Positions 1-6,691 of a stretch of 8,293 nucleotides of DNA are shown piece after piece. How positions within the stretch are numbered: position 1 is the first letter of the stretch; each line of letters begins with the position of its first letter. The stretch comes from Alkalimonas sp. (GTDB taxonomy: Bacteria; Pseudomonadota; Gammaproteobacteria; Enterobacterales; Alteromonadaceae): contig JAIUMG010000142.1 in the NCBI GenBank assembly GCA_022565655.1, positions 1 through 8,293 of the forward strand. Direction: 5' to 3'. The notes beneath the pieces are model-generated. The model was not told where the DNA came from. It saw nothing but the letters and a program-made list of their open reading frames with translations, and ran no database searches. The position numbers and the translations under genes were made by a program.

Positions 1-1466
1 ATGACATCCAAAATTGAACCGATGCTATCGGCTTCATCTTTGAGCTCTGCAATGGATACGGCTGATTGGTTAACATCTTTCGCCAGTTGCTTGATGCCAC
101 TCATGGTTTTATCCAGAATTTGATTACCCAGCTCGGCCTGCTCAGCCGACTCGGTCGCAGCCGTAGATGCTTCTTCTGCACTGCGAGCTACTTCCTGGAC
201 GGTTGCGGTCATTTCGTTCATGGCGGTTGCTACCTGCTCGGTTTCAACTTTTTGCTGACTAACTCCGGCACTGGTTTGCTGCGAAATCACTGCCATTTCT
301 TCGGTTGAGCTGGCCAGTTGAGTAATACCACCCGAGAGACGCGAGATTAATTGACGCAGGCTGCTCGTCATACGCTGCATGGCATTGGTCAGCTGCCCCA
401 GTTCATCTTGGCGATCACTGCTTAGATCAGTGGTCAGATCACCATCCGCAATACGGTCAGCCACGGCCACCACTTGCTGCAAGGGGCGCACGATTAAGCG
501 GGTGATCACCAGCGCCGCAGTCAGGCCAATCAATAAAGCCAGGGCACTGGCGCCAAAAACTACCCAGCGCAACCATTGCTCCTGACGCTGCATTTGCTCC
601 AGCTGGCGCTCAAGTGAGCTTTCAGCACCGGCAACGACACTCTGTGCCTGTTCAGTCATTTGCTGCTCAGAGGCATTGGTTGCATCGACCAAACGTCGAA
701 ACTCGGTAAACTCACTGCGATACTGGTTAAGCTGAGTGGTTGCTTGTGTCAGCTGCTCGCCTAAGCCACCGTTAATACCCGTCTGCTGCAACTGACTGAT
801 CAGCTGATCAAGCTGGTTCAACTCTTGTTGCAGTGCCTGGTAATCCTGCTGTGACTCTGTCAGCACAAAGGTACGCTCCAACCGGCGAGCTTCAAGTAGG
901 GTGCGGGCTGCTTCGCTGGCAAGCAGTGATAGCTGCAGAGCTTCGATACTGGCCTGATCCCCCTGGCGCTGAACCTCGCTCATGGCTCGGCTATTAAAAT
1001 CCTGCTCCATCTGATTAAACACTTGCAACGCTTGGCGGGCAGACTGCTCCATCTGCTGCTGTCGTTGCTGGCTGTCTTGTTCCAACTGGGTATAGTTTTT
1101 CAGCTCGTTTTGGTAGTCTCTGGCTTCGTTTTGCAGGTTCTGTATGAGTTGAATGCTTTCCGACGTTGTGAAAGCGGGGAGTGACTCTTCTGCGATCTGA
1201 ATGCTCTGATCAATCAGGGCATTGGCATCCTGAATATAGCTTTCATCCTGGCGTAGCATGAAGTTTTTTTCCTGTTGTCTGGCTTCACCTACCAAGATAC
1301 TGATGGTTTTTATCTGACTGAGCATGGTAAAGCGCTCGCTCAGTGTACTTAGCGCTTGCAGGCTTAGTGCGCTAATCGCAACTAAAATGGCAAGTACGAC
1401 GCCAAAGCCACAAAACAGCTTCTTTCGCACACTCATATCTAAAAAGACTTGGTTTAAATTACGCAT
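1..1466 (-). CDS. Methyl-accepting chemotaxis protein with probable HBM sensor domain, 3' end outside window
   Basis: Inner-membrane chemoreceptor that would pass ligand signals to CheA/CheW. The first 488 codons are visible and the frame is open to the window edge. Residues 12-16 are basic (SVRKK). TM1 spans about 17-38, the periplasmic region about 40-296 and TM2 about 301-321. A HAMP domain follows (322-375, with RPL at 327-329 and DELGQL from 354), then the start of the methylation/signalling helices. The edge cuts at ADSIGSILDV, just before where the conserved hairpin tip of this family would begin. The periplasmic part is long, helical and Gln-rich. It carries the motif EARxxExxFxL twice (E61 and E192), as expected for the two stacked four-helix bundles of an HBM sensor. 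The McpS type binds organic acids, but the ligand here is unknown. The start at 1466 has GGAG 9 nt upstream. The gene lies 207 bp downstream of the c-di-GMP gene on the same strand and has its own promoter. Family call is very secure; the HBM call is moderately so. Confidence 0.95.
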   Translation of the reverse strand, partial: MRNLNQVFLDMSVRKKLFCGFGVVLAILVAISALSLQALSTLSERFTMLSQIKTISILVGEARQQEKNFMLRQDESYIQDANALIDQSIQIAEESLPAFTTSESIQLIQNLQNEARDYQNELKNYTQLEQDSQQRQQQMEQSARQALQVFNQMEQDFNSRAMSEVQRQGDQASIEALQLSLLASEAARTLLEARRLERTFVLTESQQDYQALQQELNQLDQLISQLQQTGINGGLGEQLTQATTQLNQYRSEFTEFRRLVDATNASEQQMTEQAQSVVAGAESSLERQLEQMQRQEQWLRWVVFGASALALLIGLTAALVITRLIVRPLQQVVAVADRIADGDLTTDLSSDRQDELGQLTNAMQRMTSSLRQLISRLSGGITQLASSTEEMAVISQQTSAGVSQQKVETEQVATAMNEMTATVQEVARSAEEASTAATESAEQAELGNQILDKTMSGIKQLAKDVNQSAVSIAELKDEADSIGSILDV

Positions 1467-1495
1467 ACTTGCAATCTCCGGTCATTGTTCAGATA

Positions 1496-1537
1496 TATTT
1501 ACTGTTCAATAGATAAACCGGTTTTGATGTTGATCAA
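1496..1537 (-). promoter_or_regulatory. Putative FNR/Anr-dependent promoter of the chemoreceptor gene
   Basis: Positions 1524-1537 form TTGAT-N4-ATCAA, the full consensus of FNR/Anr-type regulators, with a perfect inverted repeat. Reading the minus strand, a TAAATA hexamer at 1501-1496 could be the -10. The start it implies, near 1489, puts the centre of the box (1530.5) at -41.5, the class II activating position. The leader would be about 22 nt and contains the GGAG at 1479-1476 used by the receptor. No -35 hexamer is needed in this class. The motif and spacing are seen directly; binding and activation under low oxygen are inferred. Confidence 0.65.
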
Positions 1538-1673
1538 CTTTTTATCTAAAAAAGGAACGAATATTAAGTATGTTTTTGATTTTATAAGGAGATAATAAAT
1601 TAGATGTTTTTATTCGATTTTTTAGAACGGAAGTGGCTGCTATCATGCCGCAATTGCAGCTGACTGTAAGTGG

Positions 1674-4600
1674 CTATGTTGTCTGCGAGCCATGTTGCTG
1701 CAAATACTCAGTGGCGTTTGCCGCAGGCATAGGGCGGCCATAATGGTAACCTTGTATTTCATCGCAGCCTAAGCTCTGCAGCAGTTGCTGATGCTCGGCA
1801 GTTTCAACCCCCTCCGCGATGGTTTTCAAGCCTAAACTTTGTGCCATCCGAATAATGGCGGTGACGATGGCCAGATCATCTTTATCGGTGAGCAAGTCAC
1901 GCACGAAGGACTGATCAATCTTGAGCTTGTTGAGCTTAAATCGTTTCAGATAACTAAGGGATGAGTAGCCGGTACCAAAATCATCGATGGCGACCTGAAT
2001 GCCCGCTTGATGAAATGCCTCAACCGTTTTAATGGCTTGTTCAGCATCCTCCACCATGGCACTTTCGGTAATTTCCAGTTCAATGCTATTGCTGGGTAGC
2101 GAGGCCAGTTGCAATTGGCTGTTGATGATGCTCAGCAGTTCAGGTTGGCGAAATTGGACCGGTGATAAGTTGATGGCCATAACCAGACTGGTAAAGCCTG
2201 CCTGATGCCATAACTTTTGCTGCTGAATGGCCTGTATAAGCACCCACTCCCCGAGTTTTGTCATCAGGCCCGATTGCTCCGCGACCGGAATAAACTCAGC
2301 CGGTGAAATAAAGCCAAGCTCAGGATGCTGCCAGCGCAGCAACGCTTCAAAGCCATTGAGGGTGTTGCTCTGCAGGCAAAGTTGTGGTTGAAACGCCAAC
2401 TGCAACTGGTTGCGCTCAATCGCTAACCGCAGTGCATTTTCCAGTTGCAACTGGCGGCTGAATTGGCTTTGCATGCCTGCGGTAAAAAAACAGTAATTAT
2501 TACGACCATCTTCTTTGGCTTTGAACATGGCAATATCTGCATGCTTGCTAAGTTCAAAGAAATTACTGCCATCGGTAGGGTAGATGGCGATGCCAATAGA
2601 CGCAGAGACACTGAGCGGGTCCTTAGCGAATGAGTAGGGGGTTTGCATGGTTTCAAGAATTCGGCCTGCCAGCAGTCCGGCAGCCTGCTGGCCTGTATCC
2701 GGTAATAAAAGAATAAACTCATCGCTGCTTAAGCGGCTTAAAGTGTCTTGGCTGCGGGTCATTTTTTGCAACCGCTGGGCGGCTTGCACCAGAATTTCAT
2801 CGCCCACTTCATGGCCCAGTGAGTCGTTGATTTTTTTAAAGCGATCCAAATCAATAAACAGCATTGCAATCTGGTGACTAGAGCGCTCGGCGCGTTGAAT
2901 GGCTTGCTCGGTTCGATCAATCAGCAGTGCGCGGTTTGGTAATTGTGTTAAAGAGTCAAAGTGAGCCAGGAAATTTAACTTTTCCTGATCGTGCTTGTAA
3001 TTGCTGATGTCACTAAACAGGGCGACATAGTGAGTGAGCTGACCCTGTGCATCGCGAATTTGTGAAATGGATAACCACTCCGGGTAGAGTTCACCATTTT
3101 TACGACGGTTCCAGATCTCACCCTGCCAGCTGCCATGTCGCTGAATGGCTTGCTGCATGGCTTGGTAGAAGCTTTTATCATGCTTGCCGGAGGACAATAG
3201 CTTTGGTGTTTTGCCTAGTACCTCCTCGGCGCTGAAGCCACTGATGGTGCTGAATGCTTTGTTAACCAGCAAAATCGTGTGGTCTGGATCTGTGATTAGC
3301 ATGCCTTCAGAGCTTTGCTCAAACAGTTGCTCCAGTAACTGCAGTTTTAACTCAGTCTGTTTCTGCACGGTGATGTCAATGTGCGTGCCCACAGTCACAT
3401 TGCTTGGCTCGCCTGCCTCATTGAACAGCGTACGCCCCCGTGACAGGATCCAGACCCAGCTACCATTGGCATGCTGCATGCGAAACTGAACTTCATACAT
3501 GCCTTCCGGTTGCGCCAGATAATCAAGAAAGGCCTGGCTGGCTTCGGCTTGATCGTCCGGGTGCAATAGGTTAAGCCAGTTGGTGGCCAGCGAATCCGGG
3601 CTGGTTTGCTCGACATCGTCGATGTTTCGCCCTAGCATGCTGAAGTACTCAGAGCTGCAGAGCAAATGATTCTGTTGTTGGTGATATTCCCAGGCCCCGG
3701 TGTTAGAGGCTGTAATAAAGGAGCGATAACGTTTTAGTGTGTGCTGCAATTGCGCTGTTCGTTCTGCGACATCATGCTGCAGCTGACCGCGTTGATTTCG
3801 CAGCAACAAGTACAGTAAAGCAAATCCATACAGCATCAGGCTACTAATGATACCCAGGCTGATTTCCAGCCACAGTGCTGGTTGCTGGTACCATTGGCGC
3901 TGATGGCGTAACTGTAAAAACCAAGGGTTATCTGCCAGCTGCAGAGTAAACTGTGGTGCATCGCCTAGTAGCTGACCACTGCTACTGATTGACTGAGTTT
4001 CTCCTTGAAATGAGCGCCACAGTGTAAAGTGGAACTGATCTGCTGGTAGAAACTCGGTTACAAGCTGGTTAAGCAAAGGTTCCAGTTGTAAGGTGACATT
4101 AATAAAGCCCCAGAACTGCTCGCCAGTATCGGTTGTCAGATAAAGAGGTAAGCGCCCAACTACGCCTATACCGCCTTGCACTAACGGGAAAGGGCCATTG
4201 ATACGCAATGCTCTGGCTTGCTTGGCTTTCTGAGCCTCCTTGGCTTGGCGCGGGTGGCTGAACATATCAAAGCCGACCAAGCTTTCATTGCCGGTCAGTG
4301 GGTATACCTGAGCGACCTTGCCATCAGGGGCAAGTGAAATTGCATGAATATCCGGATAATACTGCAGTAACTCGGCGGCATATTGAGCAAAGTCCACCGT
4401 CAGCTCTTGTGGTTGTCTCAGGCCAGCGGCGATAGCGTAAGCGGCGGTAAAATTTCGGTCAAATCGCAGTTGCAACTGAGCAAGCAGCGCCTGTGCATGG
4501 TGTTGCAGCGCTGAATCTTGCAACTGTTGCCGTTGGTTATCCAGAGACCAGACAAAGGCAGCATTCAGTAAAAGACCAAGTAGCAGAATACTTAGCGCCA

Positions 4601-4679
4601 ACGGATGGAACTTGTTACTAAACAGCTTGGCCAGGATGCTCATAGGCGGGTTGTGGGTCTCTGAGTGCATGATAGCCAT
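1674..4679 (-). CDS. Membrane CHASE-PAS-PAS-GGDEF(degenerate)-EAL protein, probable c-di-GMP phosphodiesterase
   Basis: A 1001-residue inner-membrane protein that would hydrolyse c-di-GMP. Domains in order are TM1 (26-46), a periplasmic CHASE sensor (about 65-250, with YPLTGNE at 126-132 and LVQGGIG at 166-172), TM2 (267-293), PAS (about 320-437), PAS (about 447-560), GGDEF (about 568-735) and EAL (about 748-990). The GGDEF signature reads SSDEF (651-655), although the metal and substrate motifs DLDRFKKIND (610-619) and GH (622-623) remain, as does an RxxD inhibitory site, R642-D645. Cyclase activity is therefore doubtful. The EAL active site looks complete: EALLRW (778-783), INLSP, ELEITES, DDFGTG (899-904), KID (920-922), AEGVE (955-959) and QGY. 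Three candidate starts exist (M1, M4, M13). M1 has only AAGAG 3 nt upstream, while M4 is 12 nt from the same AAGAG, so the true start may be M4. No convincing terminator follows. A role in promoting motility beside the chemoreceptor is inferred. Confidence 0.93.
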   Translation of the reverse strand: MAIMHSETHNPPMSILAKLFSNKFHPLALSILLLGLLLNAAFVWSLDNQRQQLQDSALQHHAQALLAQLQLRFDRNFTAAYAIAAGLRQPQELTVDFAQYAAELLQYYPDIHAISLAPDGKVAQVYPLTGNESLVGFDMFSHPRQAKEAQKAKQARALRINGPFPLVQGGIGVVGRLPLYLTTDTGEQFWGFINVTLQLEPLLNQLVTEFLPADQFHFTLWRSFQGETQSISSSGQLLGDAPQFTLQLADNPWFLQLRHQRQWYQQPALWLEISLGIISSLMLYGFALLYLLLRNQRGQLQHDVAERTAQLQHTLKRYRSFITASNTGAWEYHQQQNHLLCSSEYFSMLGRNIDDVEQTSPDSLATNWLNLLHPDDQAEASQAFLDYLAQPEGMYEVQFRMQHANGSWVWILSRGRTLFNEAGEPSNVTVGTHIDITVQKQTELKLQLLEQLFEQSSEGMLITDPDHTILLVNKAFSTISGFSAEEVLGKTPKLLSSGKHDKSFYQAMQQAIQRHGSWQGEIWNRRKNGELYPEWLSISQIRDAQGQLTHYVALFSDISNYKHDQEKLNFLAHFDSLTQLPNRALLIDRTEQAIQRAERSSHQIAMLFIDLDRFKKINDSLGHEVGDEILVQAAQRLQKMTRSQDTLSRLSSDEFILLLPDTGQQAAGLLAGRILETMQTPYSFAKDPLSVSASIGIAIYPTDGSNFFELSKHADIAMFKAKEDGRNNYCFFTAGMQSQFSRQLQLENALRLAIERNQLQLAFQPQLCLQSNTLNGFEALLRWQHPELGFISPAEFIPVAEQSGLMTKLGEWVLIQAIQQQKLWHQAGFTSLVMAINLSPVQFRQPELLSIINSQLQLASLPSNSIELEITESAMVEDAEQAIKTVEAFHQAGIQVAIDDFGTGYSSLSYLKRFKLNKLKIDQSFVRDLLTDKDDLAIVTAIIRMAQSLGLKTIAEGVETAEHQQLLQSLGCDEIQGYHYGRPMPAANATEYLQQHGSQTT

Positions 4680-4714
4680 GTGCTCTTGATGCTATCTGAT
4701 TGTTTTTTGTACCT

Positions 4715-4720
4715 TATAAT
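4715..4720 (+). promoter_or_regulatory. Candidate -10 element for the peroxidase gene
   Basis: A perfect TATAAT lies in the 148-bp region between the divergent c-di-GMP and peroxidase genes. No good -35 is found 16-18 bp upstream, and the next gene begins 107 nt downstream. A second possible -10, TACAAT at 4786-4791, is nearer the gene but also lacks a clear -35. On the minus strand TACAAT at 4730-4725 could serve the c-di-GMP gene. The assignment among these is uncertain. Confidence 0.3.
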
Positions 4721-4785
4721 GGTTATTGTAGCGCACCAGGCAGGATTTATCTTGGCTATTTGGATCCATCCTCTTTGCAATAGCG

Positions 4786-4801
4786 TACAATTATTGTTGT
4801 A
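4786..4801. promoter_or_regulatory. Inverted repeat TACAA-N6-TTGTA, possible operator
   Basis: A perfect 5-bp inverted repeat with a 6-bp centre lies 26 bp before the peroxidase start codon. It contains a second overlapping symmetric element, ACAAT-T-ATTGT (4787-4797), and covers a possible -10 (TACAAT). The shape is reminiscent of operators of MarR/OhrR-type peroxide-sensing repressors, and its place in front of a peroxidase gene fits. AT-rich repeats this short also arise by chance, so the regulatory role is only suggested. Confidence 0.3.
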
Positions 4802-4827
4802 TCAACGACCAACCAAGGATAACTGCA

Positions 4828-5379
4828 ATGAAAAACGTGATGGTCGCCGCTTGCATGGCGGTATCGATGGTAAGTTTCTCCTCGGCTGCCAGCCAGTGTG
4901 GCGCTGTATTAAGCCACTCGATGCAGCAGCTCAGCACCCGTGAAACTGTTGATTTATGTGATAGCTTTAAAGGCAAAACTCTGTTAGTGGTGAACACGGC
5001 CAGTAAGTGTGGCTTTACCCCGCAATTTGATGCACTGCAGCAACTGCACGAGCAATACAGTGATAAAGGACTGGTCGTGCTTGGCTTCCCATCCAATGAT
5101 TTTCGTCAGGAGCACAGTGATGAAGAGCGCACTGCTGAGGTGTGTTACCTTGATTATGGCGTGAAATTCCCGATGTTTAGCACAACCTCTGTGCGCGGCA
5201 GTAATGCCAACCCAGTTTTCCGTGCCTTAATTGATAAAAGTGGTAAACAGCCTTCCTGGAACTTTAATAAGTATCTGGTGAGCCCGGATGAGCAAACGGT
5301 GCTGCACTTTGGCAGTCGCACCAGCCCGACTGATGCCAAGTTCATTGCTGAACTGGAAAAGCTGTTACCGCAAAGCTAG
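4828..5379 (+). CDS. Exported glutathione-peroxidase-family thiol peroxidase
   Basis: A 183-residue peroxidase of the GPx fold that reduces hydroperoxides with a cysteine. Residues 1-20 form a short signal peptide with a likely cleavage after SSA (18-20), so the mature enzyme is probably periplasmic. The peroxidatic Cys is C61 in NTASKCGFTPQF. The Trp-Asn pair of the catalytic tetrad is in WNFNKY (144-149). The usual FPCNQF motif reads FPSNDF (87-92), so the tetrad Gln is replaced by Asp. C106, in the stretch CYLDYGVKFPMF, sits where the resolving Cys of thioredoxin-dependent GPx proteins lies. This points to a two-Cys thiol-dependent enzyme rather than one using glutathione directly. Two further Cys (24, 44) near the mature N-terminus are not typical. 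AAGGA ends 8 nt before the ATG. The gene stands alone, 28 bp from the stop of the convergent rnhA. Family call is secure; the electron donor is unknown. Confidence 0.92.
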   Translation: MKNVMVAACMAVSMVSFSSAASQCGAVLSHSMQQLSTRETVDLCDSFKGKTLLVVNTASKCGFTPQFDALQQLHEQYSDKGLVVLGFPSNDFRQEHSDEERTAEVCYLDYGVKFPMFSTTSVRGSNANPVFRALIDKSGKQPSWNFNKYLVSPDEQTVLHFGSRTSPTDAKFIAELEKLLPQS

Positions 5380-5400
5380 GGCTTGTTGAAATGAGTTGGC

Positions 5401-5412
5401 TGTAAGCTTACA
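5401..5412. repeat. 12-bp perfect palindrome between the convergent genes
   Basis: TGTAAGCTTACA lies at the tail-to-tail junction of the peroxidase gene and rnhA and overlaps the rnhA stop codon (5410-5408). As RNA it could fold only into a 4-bp stem with a 4-nt loop and has no U-tract, so it does not look like an intrinsic terminator. No other terminator is visible in the 28-bp gap. Confidence 0.4.
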
Positions 5413-5878
5413 ACGTGGCTTCAAAGCCTTCATCAATGCCGGTCGCTGCATCGGTTGCAGCGTCCCGGGCCAGCTTATCGCAGCGTTCGTTCTCCGGGTG
5501 ACCGGCATGCCCCTTGACCCAATGCCAATTGATTTGATGGCGCTGTGCAGCGCTATCAAGTCGCTGCCATAAGTCTTGATTTTTCACCGGCTTTTTCTGG
5601 CTGGTGCGCCATTGATTTCGTTTCCAGCCTGCCAGCCACTGGGTTATGCCCAGCCGGACATACTGGCTGTCGGTGGTTAACTCGACCTGGCAGGGCGATT
5701 TTAACGACTCCAGTGCCACAATAGCCGCTAATAGCTCCATGCGGTTATTGGTGGTTTGGCGAAAGCCGCCACTTAACTCCTTTTTATGCTGCTGATAGCT
5801 GAGGACCACGCCATAACCACCCGGTCCAGGGTTGCCAAGGCAGGAACCATCTGTAAAGATGGAGACAGTTTTCAGCAT
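5408..5878 (-). CDS. rnhA: Ribonuclease HI
   Basis: Cytoplasmic endonuclease that cuts the RNA strand of RNA-DNA hybrids, clearing R-loops and primer remnants and limiting replication starts outside oriC. The 156 residues match the usual length. The catalytic carboxylates fall at the same numbers as in the E. coli enzyme: D10 in FTDGSCLGNPGPGG, E48 in NNRMELLA, D70 in TTDSQYV and D134 in CDKLA, with the active-site His at H124 in WVKGHAGHPENE. The basic substrate-handle region (about 84-100, WKRNQW through KKPVKN) is present, so this is the long bacterial type I form. The start is supported by AAGGA 7 nt upstream (5890-5886). The gene is divergent from dnaQ across 99 bp, an arrangement conserved in E. 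coli and many relatives, and convergent with the peroxidase gene. Nothing is missing or unusual. Confidence 0.98.
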   Translation of the reverse strand: MLKTVSIFTDGSCLGNPGPGGYGVVLSYQQHKKELSGGFRQTTNNRMELLAAIVALESLKSPCQVELTTDSQYVRLGITQWLAGWKRNQWRTSQKKPVKNQDLWQRLDSAAQRHQINWHWVKGHAGHPENERCDKLARDAATDAATGIDEGFEATL

Positions 5879-5936
5879 GGATAGATCCTTCTTTTCATAG
5901 AGCTTTTAAGTCAGTAGCGCATAGCAGCGACAGAGT

Positions 5937-5945
5937 TGTTATAAT
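5937..5945 (+). promoter_or_regulatory. Extended -10 promoter of dnaQ
   Basis: TGT followed by TATAAT gives a perfect extended -10 (TGnTATAAT), 32 bp before the dnaQ start. The region 17 bp further upstream has no good -35, which an extended -10 can compensate. The implied transcript start is near 5952, leaving a leader of about 26 nt. It lies in the 99-bp divergent region shared with rnhA, for which no clear minus-strand promoter could be picked. Confidence 0.55.
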
Positions 5946-5977
5946 TTAACGTAAAAGCGACTTCAGCGGAACCAAAG

Positions 5978-6691
5978 ATGGCAAAACGTCAGATTGTACT
6001 GGACACCGAAACTACCGGCATCAACCCAAAAGAAGGCCATCGTATTATCGAAATTGGCTGTGTTGAACTGATTAACCGGCGTTTTACTGGCAATAATTAT
6101 CATGTTTATATCAACCCGGAGCGCGAAATTGAGGCCGAAGCGATTGCGGTGCATGGCATCACCAATGAGCGCTTAATGCATGAACCAAAGTTTCGTGATA
6201 TCGCCACAGAGTTCTTTGAATACATTCAAGGGGCTGAACTGGTGATCCATAATGCGCCCTTTGATGTTGGCTTTATGGATCATGAGTTTGCCATGCTACG
6301 ACCAGCCATACCGGCAGTAGCTGAGTATTGTGCCGTTCTGGATACCCTGAAACTGGCCCGGGAAATGCACCCTGGGCAAAAGAACAACCTGGATGCACTT
6401 TGTCGTCGCTACGACATCAACAACAGCCACCGTACCTTGCATGGCGCTTTGCTGGATGCCGAGATCCTGGCAGAGGTTTATTTGCAAATGACCGGTGGTC
6501 AGGTGAGCCTGAACCTTGCCGGTGAACGTGAGAAAAGTGATAACAACCAGCATCAGCAGCCTATCAAAATCAACAGAAATGGGGCTTTGAAAGTGATTAA
6601 AGCCAATGAAAACGAACTGCTGGCGCACCAGGAAAAGTTAGCCTTTATCGCCAAAGAGTCGGGAGGTCTGTTATGGCCCGAATCATCGTAA
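5978..6691 (+). CDS. dnaQ: DNA polymerase III epsilon subunit (3'-5' proofreading exonuclease)
   Basis: Proofreading subunit of the replicative polymerase core, where it binds the alpha subunit and theta (if present) and removes misinserted nucleotides. All three exonuclease motifs of the DEDDh class are present: Exo I with D9 and E11 in LDTETTG, Exo II with D96 in HNAPFDVGFM, and Exo III with H155 and D160 in HGALLDAEI. QVSLNL (175-180) sits where E. coli epsilon carries its sliding-clamp-binding peptide. The following polar segment (about 181-205) is the flexible linker, and the C-terminal tail (about 206-237) is the alpha-binding region. The 237 residues are close to the E. coli length. 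The start has only a weak GCGGA, 7 nt upstream. Its last 19 bp overlap the start of the next gene, so the two are probably cotranscribed and translationally coupled. Confidence 0.98.
   Translation: MAKRQIVLDTETTGINPKEGHRIIEIGCVELINRRFTGNNYHVYINPEREIEAEAIAVHGITNERLMHEPKFRDIATEFFEYIQGAELVIHNAPFDVGFMDHEFAMLRPAIPAVAEYCAVLDTLKLAREMHPGQKNNLDALCRRYDINNSHRTLHGALLDAEILAEVYLQMTGGQVSLNLAGEREKSDNNQHQQPIKINRNGALKVIKANENELLAHQEKLAFIAKESGGLLWPESS
6661..6666 (+). promoter_or_regulatory. Strong ribosome binding site inside the dnaQ 3' end
   Basis: GGGAGG lies 6 nt before the ATG at 6673, within the last codons of dnaQ. It is much stronger than the site in front of dnaQ itself and fixes the start of the downstream gene, so that gene could be translated more often than dnaQ from the same message. 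Confidence 0.75.

Noticed and set aside
1324..1512. Plus-strand open frames across the chemoreceptor gene (also at 66-308 and 379-585)
   Set aside because: They lie opposite a receptor frame that is open throughout with full domain structure. They carry no recognisable protein features.
1515..1524. AAACCGGTTT palindrome beside the FNR box
   Set aside because: It is a 10-bp chance-level palindrome between the box and the -10, with no known regulator matching it.
1467..1560. Flagellar sigma-28 promoter for the chemoreceptor
   Set aside because: No match to the TAAA and GCCGATAA elements at the right spacing was found.
1631..1674. Possible terminator hairpin after the c-di-GMP gene (near-palindrome around GCTGCAATTGCGGC)
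   Set aside because: The symmetric part has no room for a loop, and the best alternative pairings are short and lack an adjacent U-run in the right direction.
2399..2455. Recurring TTGCAACTG words in and around the c-di-GMP and receptor genes
   Set aside because: They encode Leu-Gln runs in Gln-rich helical proteins and fall in frame, so they reflect codon use and composition rather than a DNA repeat family.
4686..4699. Second FNR-like site TTGAT-N4-TCTGA upstream of the c-di-GMP gene
   Set aside because: Only one half-site fits; the other half has too many mismatches to the ATCAA consensus.
4791..5096. Minus-strand open frame of 101 codons over the peroxidase start
   Set aside because: It is antisense to a clear peroxidase frame with conserved motifs and a ribosome binding site, and its own protein resembles nothing.
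6296..6628. Minus-strand open frame of 110 codons inside dnaQ
   Set aside because: It is a shadow of the conserved dnaQ reading frame, without a ribosome binding site or a plausible product.
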